Shown here: piece by piece, positions 9,027 to 17,720 of the stretch
How the letters are laid out: each line of letters starts with the position of its first letter
How positions within the stretch are numbered: position 1 is the first letter of the stretch
Origin: Chryseobacterium carnipullorum
GTDB lineage: Bacteria; Bacteroidota; Bacteroidia; Flavobacteriales; Weeksellaceae
Assembly: GCF_900142785.1 (NCBI RefSeq)
Contig: NZ_FRCD01000006.1
Coordinates: forward strand, 124,001-188,000
Length of the DNA stretch: 64,000 nt
Reading direction: 5' to 3'
Program-made: the position numbers and the translations under genes
Notes under the pieces: model-generated
Database searches by the model: none
Told to the model about the DNA's origin: nothing
The model's input: the letters and a program-made list of their open reading frames with translations, nothing else

Positions 9027-11510
9027 TTAAAATTTATAGACTGCGGTGAGCATTGCATTTCTGGGAGCCCCGGGAAATAAACGGAGGTAATTTTGTGCAC
9101 CGAGCCAGTACGTTCTGTTAAAAATATTGTTGACATTAAAAGCTATTCTCACAGGTCCCTGCTTAGGTGTGTAATAAAGAGCAGCATCAAAAAGCGTATA
9201 TTCAGGAACCAAAAATGAGCGGTTATACATCGGTACTTTATTTCCACTGTACTGAACGCCCACTCCTATCGCTATATCTTCTAGAAAAGAAGATTCTCCA
9301 AAGCTGTCAAAGCTGTATTTCTGCCAGATATTGGCGCTGTGAAACGGAGTGTTCTGCTTTCTGGCTCCTATCAGCGCAGGATTGATGTCGTCAACAATTC
9401 TTGCATCATTGTATCCGTAAGATGCGAATACCTGCCACTGAGGTAATACATTCCCGATAATGTCCATTTCAAAGCCACGGCTCCGTTCCTGCCCTCTTGT
9501 GACGAGACGGTCCGGTTCTGAAGGATCATTGGCATTCAGCAGGATATTCTGCTGACGGATTTCGTAGATGGCAAAATCAATATGAATCTTTTTATTAAAA
9601 AAATCAGCTTTCATCCCGATCTCTTTAGACTTACTCTTCAAAGGGTCAAAAGCTCTGCCCTCAGGAATGGCTACCGGAGCCAGTGAAGCGGTATTCGACT
9701 GTGGCTGGAACCCTTCTGTGTACGAGGCATAAACATTGATATTTTCATTCACATGATAGGTAAGACCAAGTCTTGGGATCAGTTTGCTGTCTTTTACAAC
9801 GATCTCATTATTCTCTTTATACCGGGTAATATCCTGAAACCATTCCTGTCTCAGGCTTAGAAATAGATTAAAACGGTTCCAATTGATCTGATCCTGAATA
9901 TACATTCCATTGGAACGGATCAAAGCAGGGGTCAATGCAGTTTTTGAAAATACATACTCTTCAGGATTTTTAATGCTGTAAACAGGATTAGCCAGATTAA
10001 AGTGCTCTACATTGGGTTTCGGCATGGTAATCCCGTTGATTGTTACCATTTGATAGGCATCTGCATTCTGAGGATTATAGGAAGAAGTTGTCTTTCCGTC
10101 CTTCAGAAGATATCCTCTTGCGGTGTTTTGCGCTCCACCTTTGTATTTATGGGTACTGATCAAATCATAGCCTGCCAGAATTTTATGTTGAACAGGCCCT
10201 GTGTTAAGATTGAATACCAGATACGCATTGAGATTATCCGTATTCCAGAACTGATTCCGCTGTACCATCTGCATTCCTGCAAGGATTGGAATAGGTTTAT
10301 TCTCTGCATTTACAGCAAAAGCATTGGTTGTTCTGTGCTCCTGAAGATCTTCCTTCCATGTCTGCTTCATATACGATGCATTAATGCTGATCTTATCGGT
10401 CATACGGTGGGTAAAATTGGACATAATGATCAGTTCCTTTGATTTAAAATAATCGTTAATTGCTCCTAAATTGAAGCTTACAGGTGTACTTCTCAGATCC
10501 GTCATTCCATCTGTCGCTCCGAAAATAGGCTGTCCTCTGTCTATTTTTCCGTTCAGGTCGCTGTAGATCATTTCTACGTTGATAGCGGTCCTGTCATTTG
10601 GTATATAGGAAATCGAAGGGGAAATCAAAACACTTTTCTGGGACTGTATATCCCTGAAACTCTGAGCCTGTGCATATCCTGCGTTCAATCGGTATAAAAG
10701 AGTTTTCTCCTTATTCAGTGGTCCGGTAAAATCGAGTGAGCTTCTTATAGTACTAAAGCTTCCTACGCTCATACTGACTTCCTTACTAGGTGTTTTCAGC
10801 GGTTTCTTCGTCACCAAAACGATGCTTCCTCCGGGATCTACGCTGGAAAGAACAGCGCTGGCCGGACCTTTGATGACTTCTATTTTCTCAAGGTTGGTCG
10901 TCATGGGCTGCATAAAATAATACTGTCTCGTACGCATTCCATTGATGATGGTTCCTTCTTCATTCTGCGCAATTCCACGGATACTGAACTGATTATAATA
11001 GCTCACAGGGGTTACACTGCTGGCCATTTTCACAGCGTCACTTAATTGAAAAGCCTGCCTGTCGTTGATCAGTTCCTTGCTGACGGTAGAAATCGAAAAC
11101 GGAATATCTTTGTTCTGAACTCCAATTTTTGTAGCTGAGAATGAATAGTCACTATGGTACTTTTTTGATGTTCTGCCCAAAATTTCCACTTCCTGAATAG
11201 TTCCGACTTTATAAAGATGAATGACTAATTTTTTTGTTAAAGACGTACTGTCCGCCTCAATTTGTTCTGTATGGGTTTCGAAAGATTCAGCATTCACTCT
11301 GAGCTCATAAATACCGGTTTTAACATCCGGGATACTGAAATTCCCATCCCGGGAAGTGGTTTCATATTTGTTTTCGTTATTTTTAATAGTGATTCTTGCG
11401 TTTTTAAGCCTTTGATGATTTTGTCCAACCACTTCTCCTGATAATGTCTGCTGCGCACAAACCTTCACACTGGCAATAGCCAGTGCAGCGGTGATATACA
11501 AGTATTTCAT
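9027..11510 (-). CDS. TonB-dependent siderophore-type outer-membrane receptor
   Basis: I place the start at 11510 (MKYLYITAALAIASVKVCAQ), because the 27 upstream codons overlap the ATPase gene and would bury the signal peptide. The mature protein has a carboxypeptidase-like beta-sandwich (about 20-105), then a plug with RQAFQLSDAVKMASSV and IIGPASAVL-like VIKGPASAVLSSVDPGG. The 22-strand barrel ends in a C-terminal aromatic (VYKF). ALYYTPKQGPVRIAFNVNNI is the typical late-barrel motif of the siderophore-receptor subfamily. It imports a ferric siderophore or similar chelate using TonB energy. Its ATPase ends 10 bp upstream and permeases follow directly, which is an unusual partnership. Confidence 0.9.
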   Translation of the reverse strand: MKYLYITAALAIASVKVCAQQTLSGEVVGQNHQRLKNARITIKNNENKYETTSRDGNFSIPDVKTGIYELRVNAESFETHTEQIEADSTSLTKKLVIHLYKVGTIQEVEILGRTSKKYHSDYSFSATKIGVQNKDIPFSISTVSKELINDRQAFQLSDAVKMASSVTPVSYYNQFSIRGIAQNEEGTIINGMRTRQYYFMQPMTTNLEKIEVIKGPASAVLSSVDPGGSIVLVTKKPLKTPSKEVSMSVGSFSTIRSSLDFTGPLNKEKTLLYRLNAGYAQAQSFRDIQSQKSVLISPSISYIPNDRTAINVEMIYSDLNGKIDRGQPIFGATDGMTDLRSTPVSFNLGAINDYFKSKELIIMSNFTHRMTDKISINASYMKQTWKEDLQEHRTTNAFAVNAENKPIPILAGMQMVQRNQFWNTDNLNAYLVFNLNTGPVQHKILAGYDLISTHKYKGGAQNTARGYLLKDGKTTSSYNPQNADAYQMVTINGITMPKPNVEHFNLANPVYSIKNPEEYVFSKTALTPALIRSNGMYIQDQINWNRFNLFLSLRQEWFQDITRYKENNEIVVKDSKLIPRLGLTYHVNENINVYASYTEGFQPQSNTASLAPVAIPEGRAFDPLKSKSKEIGMKADFFNKKIHIDFAIYEIRQQNILLNANDPSEPDRLVTRGQERSRGFEMDIIGNVLPQWQVFASYGYNDARIVDDINPALIGARKQNTPFHSANIWQKYSFDSFGESSFLEDIAIGVGVQYSGNKVPMYNRSFLVPEYTLFDAALYYTPKQGPVRIAFNVNNIFNRTYWLGAQNYLRLFPGAPRNAMLTAVYKF

Positions 11511-11520
11511 TTTTCTGTTG

Positions 11521-12222
11521 TTAAATGGTTTCCAAATAAATTCTCTGAAGTTCATCTGCTGTAACAGAACTGGCCTGCAGGATATGAACAAGGCTGCCTT
11601 CTTTCATAATACCGATACGCGTTCCTACATTCACCGCATTGAAGATATCATGCGTAGCCATCATAATACTCTTCCCTTTGGCTGCAAGATCTTTACAGAT
11701 CCTTGTAAATTCGGCGGTGGCTTTCGGATCAAGTCCTGAAGTGGGTTCGTCCATTAAGATGAGGTCCGCATTTTTTGCAACAGCAATAGCAATGGCTACT
11801 TTCTGACGCATCCCTTTAGAATAGGCAGACAGTTTTTTGTGATGGGCAGCCTTCTGAAGACTTGTATTCTCCAAAAATGCTCCAAGCTCTTCTTTGGAAT
11901 AGCAAAACCCAGCCATCTGACTGAAAAAATCTAAATTTTCAATTCCTGTAAGATTGGGATACAACTGTACCACTTCCGGAATATAGGCTATATACTTTTT
12001 AGTGGTTTCACCATTCATTTCCACCGGAATTCCATTGATAAGGGCCTGACCGGAGGTTGGTTTTAAGAATCCTAAAAATATATTGATTGTGGTTGTCTTA
12101 CCGGCTCCGTTTTGCCCGAGCAGACAGAAAATTTCTCCTTTTTGTACGGATATATTGAGACCGCTTAGAGCAGTGACATGGTTGTACTGCTTACTAAGCT
12201 CAATTGCTTGTAATATTGACAT
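11521..12222 (-). CDS. ABC transporter ATPase (CcmA/NosF-like)
   Basis: A 233-aa nucleotide-binding subunit with all catalytic motifs: Walker A GQNGAGKT (36-43), signature YSKGM (134-138), Walker B LILMDE (154-159), D-loop SGLD and switch H191. The Q-loop position reads YIPE rather than YIPQ, as seen in CcmA/NosF-type exporters. It powers export or rearrangement with an ABC-2 membrane dimer, here most likely the two DUF3526-type permeases encoded after the TonB receptor. It lies 62 bp after the small His/Cys-rich gene; that spacer has a weak GC hairpin near 12261-12276. Confidence 0.92.
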   Translation of the reverse strand: MSILQAIELSKQYNHVTALSGLNISVQKGEIFCLLGQNGAGKTTTINIFLGFLKPTSGQALINGIPVEMNGETTKKYIAYIPEVVQLYPNLTGIENLDFFSQMAGFCYSKEELGAFLENTSLQKAAHHKKLSAYSKGMRQKVAIAIAVAKNADLILMDEPTSGLDPKATAEFTRICKDLAAKGKSIMMATHDIFNAVNVGTRIGIMKEGSLVHILQASSVTADELQRIYLETI

Positions 12223-12284
12223 GAAAATGTATTATGTAATTAAATAATTAAAATGGTAAGCCCGCAAAAGCAGGCAAAGGATAT

Positions 12285-12647
12285 TTAAAAATTATCATAC
12301 ACCGGAGGACCTCTGTCCGCTAAAGAAAAAAGAGTGTTAGAAAATAGAAATCCGGGAGAAGAGAAAATTTTTCCCGTAATTTTTGTTAATGAAAATGCAG
12401 CAGTATCAATCTTACCGATTCCTCCTTCACCCCATAGTTTGTGGTGGCAGACCGGACATTTTGTATCACATGATGAAAAAGCTTTTTTAAAGATCTTTCC
12501 ATTCTCTTTTGAATACTGAAGAGAGTTTCCTGCATTCTGACTGTGAAGAAAATGATGGTGAAGATATTCTGCCGGAGAAACAGCAAAAGCATATACAGCA
12601 ATGAATATTGCCGTTAAAAAGTTTTTAAAATGCTTCGTGATTCTCAA
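12285..12647 (-). CDS. Small exported His/Cys-rich protein, possibly metal-binding
   Basis: A 120-aa protein with an N-terminal hydrophobic segment (FLTAIFIAVYAFAVSPA), then EYLHHHFLH, a Cys/His cluster CDTKCPVCHHKLW and the C-terminal RGPPVYDNF. Small Bacteroidota proteins with a His-rich stretch, a Cys pair and a terminal PP motif often precede TonB-dependent receptor genes in metal-uptake operons. I assign it to that loose group by pattern, not by a named family. It is the first gene of the receptor/ABC operon, so a metal-sensing or metal-handling role is a reasonable inference. Confidence 0.65.
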   Translation of the reverse strand: MRITKHFKNFLTAIFIAVYAFAVSPAEYLHHHFLHSQNAGNSLQYSKENGKIFKKAFSSCDTKCPVCHHKLWGEGGIGKIDTAAFSLTKITGKIFSSPGFLFSNTLFSLADRGPPVYDNF

Positions 12648-12759
12648 TAGATAGATTTACTGATTGAATTTGAATGCTGCGAAATTAAAAAATATTTAAT
12701 GAACTGACGACTTTACTTAAAACCAATTTCAATCTTCTTCAACGATTGCCGCTATTCAA

Positions 12760-14175
12760 TTATGGGTAAGATTTTGCTTTTAATCCTGCTTTTTCTAATA
12801 AAGTAAGGCTTTCCGGTGTGATCCGGTCTGCAAAAACAATCCGAAAATGATGGCTGTACTTATCCGTTAATGAAAATGTATTTCCCGGAGTGAAAAGAAT
12901 TCTGTTTTTGTCACAATAATCAAAGAATGCCTTCATATCTGTTCTTTCCGGTAGTTTTCCCCAAATACTGTAACCTCCCTGAGGACTTTGAAAACAGGCA
13001 TCGTCGGGAAAGTAATGACGTAAGGCATCAAGCAGCTCAACGGCTTGTCTGTTCAGTTGTTTTCGGAAAGATCGCAGGTGCCTCTCATAGCTGTTTCCCT
13101 GAAGAAGTTTCAGCATCAGCTCCTGATAGATCGGAGAAACAGATCTACCCATAGCAAACCTTGCCTTTTCGGAACGGGAATAAAAACGTCCGGTATTCAG
13201 CCAGCCTAAACGGATACCCGGGGCCAGTGTTTTTGAAAACGAAGAATAGGTCATTACCAGGCCGGAATGATCAAAGCTCCTGATACAACTTGGCCTTTTT
13301 TCACCAAAATAAAGATCACCATATACTTCATTTTCAATAATCGGGATCTGATAAATGGATGCAACGGCTAACAGTTCTTTTTTAGCGTCATCACTCATAG
13401 CAATCCCGGTCGGATTTTGAAAATTTGGCGTTAATATCACCGCCTTTACCTCATTGGAGACACAAACCTTCTTTAAGTATTCTGTATCAAAACCTGTTTC
13501 ATAGTGTACAGGAATTTCAATTATTTTAAGACCTAGATTGGCCACAGCCTCCAGAATGGAAAAGACACACGGACTTTCAACAGCTACGATGTCACCAGGT
13601 TGAGTGACTGCTCCCAAAGCTATGGTGAGAGCCTGCAATGCACCATCTGTAATGATCAGTTCATCGGGATTCATTAAGCACCCATGTGATCCCATCTGTT
13701 TGGAAATTTGTTTTCTAAGGTCCTGCAAACCATTGGAAGGATAGTACCTCAACAAGGCAGCTCCCTTTTCACGGATGACTTCCTGCATCGTTCTGAGGAT
13801 AAGTTTTTGAGGAATTACAAGATCTCCCGGCGCTGCGCTATTGAAAGAACTCACTTCAGAAGGTTTGTTTCTGGCTGAGGTGAGCATAATATTTTTCGCA
13901 AATTCAGGATCTCTTACCACAAGAGGCATCTCTACTCTGGTCTGAAAACTATTGTCTTCAGGGGTGTAGGATACAAAATAGCCTGAACTGGGACGGCTTT
14001 CTACCAATCCTTTTATCATAAGATGATCAAAACCACTTTGAACTGAACTTGTACTCAAATTATATTGAGTTTTAATCACCCTGACGGAAGGTAACCGCTG
14101 CCCCTTGCTCAGAATTCTCTTTCTGATCTGCTCTTCAATAACTGAAGTGAAAATTTCATATTTGTATGATTTCAT
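12760..14175 (-). CDS. MocR-type regulator (GntR winged helix fused to class-I aminotransferase)
   Basis: A 471-aa fusion. Residues 1-75 form a GntR winged helix (GQRLPSVRVIKTQYNLSTSSVQ, GLVESRPSSGYFV); residues ~100-471 form a fold-type-I aminotransferase domain. The PLP lysine is K315 in SSFSKTLAPG; NPTG at 254-257 and ENEVYG near 281 are cofactor contacts. MocR proteins use PLP or an aldimine to control transcription, often of pyridoxal, GABA or amino-acid genes. It is transcribed away from the acetyltransferase-like gene, and its promoter carries two direct ACTGTACCG repeats, so self-regulation and control of the divergent gene are likely. Confidence 0.92.
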   Translation of the reverse strand: MKSYKYEIFTSVIEEQIRKRILSKGQRLPSVRVIKTQYNLSTSSVQSGFDHLMIKGLVESRPSSGYFVSYTPEDNSFQTRVEMPLVVRDPEFAKNIMLTSARNKPSEVSSFNSAAPGDLVIPQKLILRTMQEVIREKGAALLRYYPSNGLQDLRKQISKQMGSHGCLMNPDELIITDGALQALTIALGAVTQPGDIVAVESPCVFSILEAVANLGLKIIEIPVHYETGFDTEYLKKVCVSNEVKAVILTPNFQNPTGIAMSDDAKKELLAVASIYQIPIIENEVYGDLYFGEKRPSCIRSFDHSGLVMTYSSFSKTLAPGIRLGWLNTGRFYSRSEKARFAMGRSVSPIYQELMLKLLQGNSYERHLRSFRKQLNRQAVELLDALRHYFPDDACFQSPQGGYSIWGKLPERTDMKAFFDYCDKNRILFTPGNTFSLTDKYSHHFRIVFADRITPESLTLLEKAGLKAKSYP

Positions 14176-14189
14176 CTTTAATCGGACAA

Positions 14190-14228
14190 ACTGTACCGTA
14201 CAAATTTACAAAATAAGTAACTGTACCG
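14190..14228. promoter_or_regulatory. Direct-repeat operator of the MocR regulator
   Basis: Two identical ACTGTACCG sites at 14190-14198 and 14220-14228 are exactly 30 bp apart, about three helical turns. Between them, on the minus strand, is TAAATTTG (14208-14201), a Bacteroidota -7 box for the MocR gene. Direct repeats on one face of the helix are the usual MocR/PdxR target, so this is the probable autoregulatory operator. Confidence 0.7.
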
Positions 14229-14273
14229 ATTAAATTAATGGGAACTGTATCTCTTTTGAATGCTATTATCTTC

Positions 14274-14281
14274 TAATTTTG
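14274..14281 (+). promoter_or_regulatory. -7 promoter box for the acetyltransferase-like gene
   Basis: TAATTTTG matches the TAnnTTTG box and lies 14 bp before the ATG at 14296. A TTTG occurs at 14255-14258, but the 15-bp spacer is shorter than usual. Confidence 0.5.
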
Positions 14282-14295
14282 AATAAAAAAGATTC

Positions 14296-14832
14296 ATGAA
14301 TATAATTTCAAAATTTACAGTGGGTTCTGAGGAGGGAATTTCTGATCTTATAACGATTATCGATGCTTCAGTGTATGCATTACACCAGGAACTTGTTCCT
14401 GAAAAGGACATCAAAAAACATATTGAAGAGGACATTGATCCCAGAAAGATGATCAATGATCTGAATGACCTTTCCAATCAGCTTATCATTACATACTCAG
14501 ATGATCAACCTGTGGGATACAGCATTCTTAAAAGCGGCGTGAGTCACCCTTCTCTATCTGAAGAGAAAAGAGCTACAGAGATGAGTTTTGTAATCCTGCC
14601 GGAATTTAACTCACCGGAAATCAGGGAATCACTCTGGAAAAAAAGCAGATCTGCCGCCAGCTTCACCGATATTATCTGGATCAATATGATGACGAATGAT
14701 CCCCTTTTAGAGTTTTTAAAAGAGTCAGGATTTTCCGTAGCAGCTGACACTACAGCAGGACCTTTCCATCTTCCATCCCATATTCTGCAATTAGAAATCA
14801 GTAAAAAACAGGAAAAGCAACGATTTTACTAA
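14296..14832 (+). CDS. GNAT-like acetyltransferase, divergent
   Basis: A 178-aa cytoplasmic protein. The middle (LIITYSDDQPVGYSILKSG) and the strand EMSFVILPEFNSPEI, followed by helices and DIIWINMMTNDPLLEFLKESGF, fit the GNAT fold order. The usual acetyl-CoA pyrophosphate loop (Q/RxxGxG/A) is not obvious, so activity is uncertain. It is transcribed divergently from the MocR regulator across a shared 120-bp control region and is the best candidate for a MocR target. Confidence 0.6.
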   Translation: MNIISKFTVGSEEGISDLITIIDASVYALHQELVPEKDIKKHIEEDIDPRKMINDLNDLSNQLIITYSDDQPVGYSILKSGVSHPSLSEEKRATEMSFVILPEFNSPEIRESLWKKSRSAASFTDIIWINMMTNDPLLEFLKESGFSVAADTTAGPFHLPSHILQLEISKKQEKQRFY

Positions 14833-14899
14833 AGCTTAAGGGTACTTCTTTACAGAATAAATTTTAACTTTAAATCAGCTCAAGTGTTCAAAAAATTTT

Positions 14900-15060
14900 G
14901 TGGCTTTTGTGGTGAATGTTTTAATCTCCCGCAGATTTCACGGATAACACAGATCATGAAATATGAAGAAGATTTTTAAACATTTTAGATCACTTTAGTT
15001 TAAAGTGTTACAGACCTGTGTCATTGTCAAAGGCCATTCAAAGGAAATTGAGAAAATTCT
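14900..15060. repeat. Interspersed intergenic repeat typical of Chryseobacterium
   Basis: The 310-bp gap 14833-15142 has no gene. Its centre contains TTTTGTGGCTTTTGTGG and CCCGCAGATTTCACGG followed by ATAACACAGAT, wording I recall from many intergenic spots in Chryseobacterium and related genomes. It carries no ORF and no obvious terminal inverted repeats. The assignment is from memory and would need a genome-wide search. Confidence 0.45.
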
Positions 15061-15142
15061 TGGACCGATCAGGAGTGCCTCATAGAAAAATATCAGGATT
15101 AACAATGGTTTCTGTATCTTTGATTTTTATAATTTCTGTATT

Positions 15143-16057
15143 ATGAGTGATCAGCTGGAAACCATTGAAGATTATTACAAACGCCTCAGGAAGAACCAGA
15201 TGAAAATGTTTGATTCGGATGATTTCGAAACCGGAAAGTCGCATTTCAATGTTTCTATGCGGAAGTACTGTAGTTTTAAAAGTCCTTATAACCGCCGTGA
15301 TTATTATAAAGTAAGCTTTATCCAGGGAAAAGGTACGTTTCAGTATGGTGCTTATGAACTGTATATTGACCGTCCTGCCCTGTTTTTCCCTTCGCCCCAT
15401 ATTCCATATTCATGGGAATGTGACGGGGATCTTCAGGAAGGATATTTTTGTCTTTTTAATCAGGAGTTTTTTAATGGGAATTCTGAATTCAATTTATTTA
15501 AAAAGACTTCCCTGTTCAAAGAATGGAGTAAACCCATTGTTTTTTTAACGGATGAGCAAACGCAGCTGGCGACGCTGTATTTTGAACAGATGTATAAACT
15601 GAACAATTCGGCATATCCTTTTCGATGCAGCAGCATCAAAAGCCATCTGGCCTCTGTGATGCATCTTGCCCTGGAAAATCGTGTGGATGACATCAATCCT
15701 AATGAGCTTCCGGCCAATATCCGTCTATACCGTTTGTTTGATGAACTTCTTAATAAACAGTTTCCACTGGATTCCCCGGCTTATCCGTTGGCTCTGAAAA
15801 CGGCTTCTGATTTTGCTGAGCATCTTAATGTCCATGTCAACCATTTGAATTCATCAGTAAAATCGGTAACGCAGCTTACTACGACCCAGATCATTAAAGA
15901 AAGGGTGTTTGAAGAGTCTAAAAACCTATTAAAATACACGAACTGGGATATTGCTGAAATAGGATATACGCTTGGATTCGACCAGCCGTCTCATTTCAAT
16001 AATTTCTTTAAAAAGCATGCTGATGTTTCACCGTTAAAATTTAAGAATTCTAATTAA
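15143..16057 (+). CDS. AraC-family transcriptional regulator
   Basis: A 304-aa protein with an N-terminal cupin-like sensing domain (about 25-170) and a C-terminal double HTH (about 205-300). The second helix-turn-helix reads WDIAEIGYTLGFDQPSHFNNFFKKHADVSP in overlapping form, the classic AraC motif; I cite it by position (about 272-300). The effector is unknown. It lies 90 bp before a Bcr/CflA-type efflux gene on the same strand and probably controls it; the efflux gene has its own -7 box. Confidence 0.9.
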   Translation: MSDQLETIEDYYKRLRKNQMKMFDSDDFETGKSHFNVSMRKYCSFKSPYNRRDYYKVSFIQGKGTFQYGAYELYIDRPALFFPSPHIPYSWECDGDLQEGYFCLFNQEFFNGNSEFNLFKKTSLFKEWSKPIVFLTDEQTQLATLYFEQMYKLNNSAYPFRCSSIKSHLASVMHLALENRVDDINPNELPANIRLYRLFDELLNKQFPLDSPAYPLALKTASDFAEHLNVHVNHLNSSVKSVTQLTTTQIIKERVFEESKNLLKYTNWDIAEIGYTLGFDQPSHFNNFFKKHADVSPLKFKNSN

Positions 16058-16118
16058 ATCTTTGATTTTTGTAATTTTTACTTTGTCTTTTAAAATTCAA
16101 CCGGACCTTTCCTGGCTT

Positions 16119-16126
16119 ATTTTTGC
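16119..16126 (+). promoter_or_regulatory. -7 promoter box for the MFS gene
   Basis: TATTTTTG fits TAnnTTTG and stands 21 bp before the ATG at 16148. It suggests that the pump is transcribed separately from the AraC gene. Confidence 0.5.
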
Positions 16127-16147
16127 ACTGTAAAATAACGAACGAAT

Positions 16148-17356
16148 ATGTTGTTGAAAGAAGCATCTGAGAAAAGAATCAGATTAATAACCATTATGGC
16201 TTTTGTGTCGATCCCGCTTTCGGGGTTTGTCACTGATATTTATTTGCCCTCATTTCCTTCGATGGCCCATGAAATGAAGGTGTCCGAAAAAGAAATCCAG
16301 ATCACTTTAACGTCTTACTTACTAAGTTACGGGATCTCCCAGCTGTTTGTAGGAGGAATTCTTGATAGTATCGGGCGTTACCAGCCTAAATTGATTGCCT
16401 TATTTCTCCTGATCATCAGCAGTATCCTGATTACAATGACGGACAGCATCCTATTGATCTGTCTGCTCCGTATTCTTCAGGGTGCGGCCGTTTCCGTCCT
16501 TGTTGTATCTACCAGGGCTATTTTTGTGGATCTTTATGATTCTGAAAAGGTGAAACATTATCTGAGCTATTTCACCATCGTCTGGTCGTGCGGACCTATT
16601 CTGGCCCCTTTTCTGGGTGGATATCTTGAAAAACTGTTTAACTGGCACGCGAATTTTTATTTTCTTGCTTTTTATGCAGGAGCTCTGTTTCTGTTTGAAT
16701 GGTTTTTCAGCGGTGAAAGTTTACCGGAGAAAAAGAAACTTAATCTTTCCGAGAACATCAGTCTTTATAAAATGATGCTTAAAAACAGGATTTTCATGCT
16801 TGGAATCTTTATTTTAGGACTGAGCTATTCTATTGTGATGCTTTTTAATATCACGGGGCCTTTTATTATTGAAAACACGTTTCACTTTACGCCGGTAGTC
16901 ATCGGGTACTGTACCCTGATATTAGGATTTTCATGGATGATCGGAGGTTTTATAGGAAAAAAGCGGCTTAAGCTTGACTTTAAGGACAGGATTTTACAGC
17001 CTATCATTTTACAACTGGTACTGATTGTGGGCTTGATTGCCACCAGTTTTTATGCGGAAAGCCTGTTTATCATGATTCCATTTGCCTTTTTCATTCACAT
17101 TTGTTCGGGAATTCTATTTACTTCATTTTTTACAACGAGTATGCTTTATTTCCCTAAAAATGCGGGAACAGCAGGAGGATTAATGGGCGGACTGGTGTAT
17201 GTGATCACTTCTATTACAAGTTTTATCATATCTGTCAGTGGAAATGTTACAGAACAGGGCGGACTGGCCTGGCGGTACCTGGCGATTGCGATCATCCTTT
17301 TAGGAATTATCCTCGTGATGCATCAGGCAGTTAAAAAAGAAAAAGCACGGAATTGA
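16148..17356 (+). CDS. MFS drug efflux transporter (Bcr/CflA type)
   Basis: A 402-aa inner-membrane transporter with 12 predicted helices. Motif A-like FVGGILDSIGRYQPK lies between helices 2 and 3, and the early DIYLPSFPSMAHEM motif after helix 1 is characteristic of the Bcr/CflA drug:H+ antiporter family. It probably exports a toxic compound recognised by the AraC regulator upstream. The actual substrate is not visible. A weak hairpin with a T-run overlaps its stop codon. Confidence 0.88.
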   Translation: MLLKEASEKRIRLITIMAFVSIPLSGFVTDIYLPSFPSMAHEMKVSEKEIQITLTSYLLSYGISQLFVGGILDSIGRYQPKLIALFLLIISSILITMTDSILLICLLRILQGAAVSVLVVSTRAIFVDLYDSEKVKHYLSYFTIVWSCGPILAPFLGGYLEKLFNWHANFYFLAFYAGALFLFEWFFSGESLPEKKKLNLSENISLYKMMLKNRIFMLGIFILGLSYSIVMLFNITGPFIIENTFHFTPVVIGYCTLILGFSWMIGGFIGKKRLKLDFKDRILQPIILQLVLIVGLIATSFYAESLFIMIPFAFFIHICSGILFTSFFTTSMLYFPKNAGTAGGLMGGLVYVITSITSFIISVSGNVTEQGGLAWRYLAIAIILLGIILVMHQAVKKEKARN

Positions 17357-17371
17357 TTCTCTGCTTTTTTT
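17338..17371 (+). terminator. Probable terminator of the MFS gene
   Basis: AAAAAGCA and TGCTTTTT arms flank a 14-base loop with a long T-run. The left arm lies in the last codons of the MFS gene. Confidence 0.5.
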
Positions 17372-17720
17372 ATGCTTATCAGACGTATGTATAATTTATT
17401 TCACGATGAAAAAAGCTAATTTCAAAATAAACAGGACACAAAAAAAGGATTAAATCGTTATTAAATTTACAAATGAACATTTTTCAATATACTTCAAACA
17501 GCCAATGAATAATATTTTAAATAAATATTGATTTACAATAAATTACAGATTAAAAAACGCAAATTATTTTTAAGGCAATACTGTCAACAGATCACCGAAG
17601 ATAAATTATCAATCTTATTGTTTACAATAAAAACAGTTTAATTATCGTATATTTATAAAAATGTCTATTAATACTTTATAAAATGAGTTGTAAACATTCA
17701 TAATTTTAAAATAATATAAA
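17357..17720. other. AT-rich gap before the GT14 gene
   Basis: 364 bp of very AT-rich DNA without a plausible reading frame. It presumably holds the GT14 promoter, but I found no exact TAnnTTTG box and no clear repeat. Confidence 0.5.

Noticed and set aside
10002..10442. 146-aa plus-strand frame inside the TonB receptor gene
   Set aside because: Antisense shadow; the receptor frame carries the real motifs.
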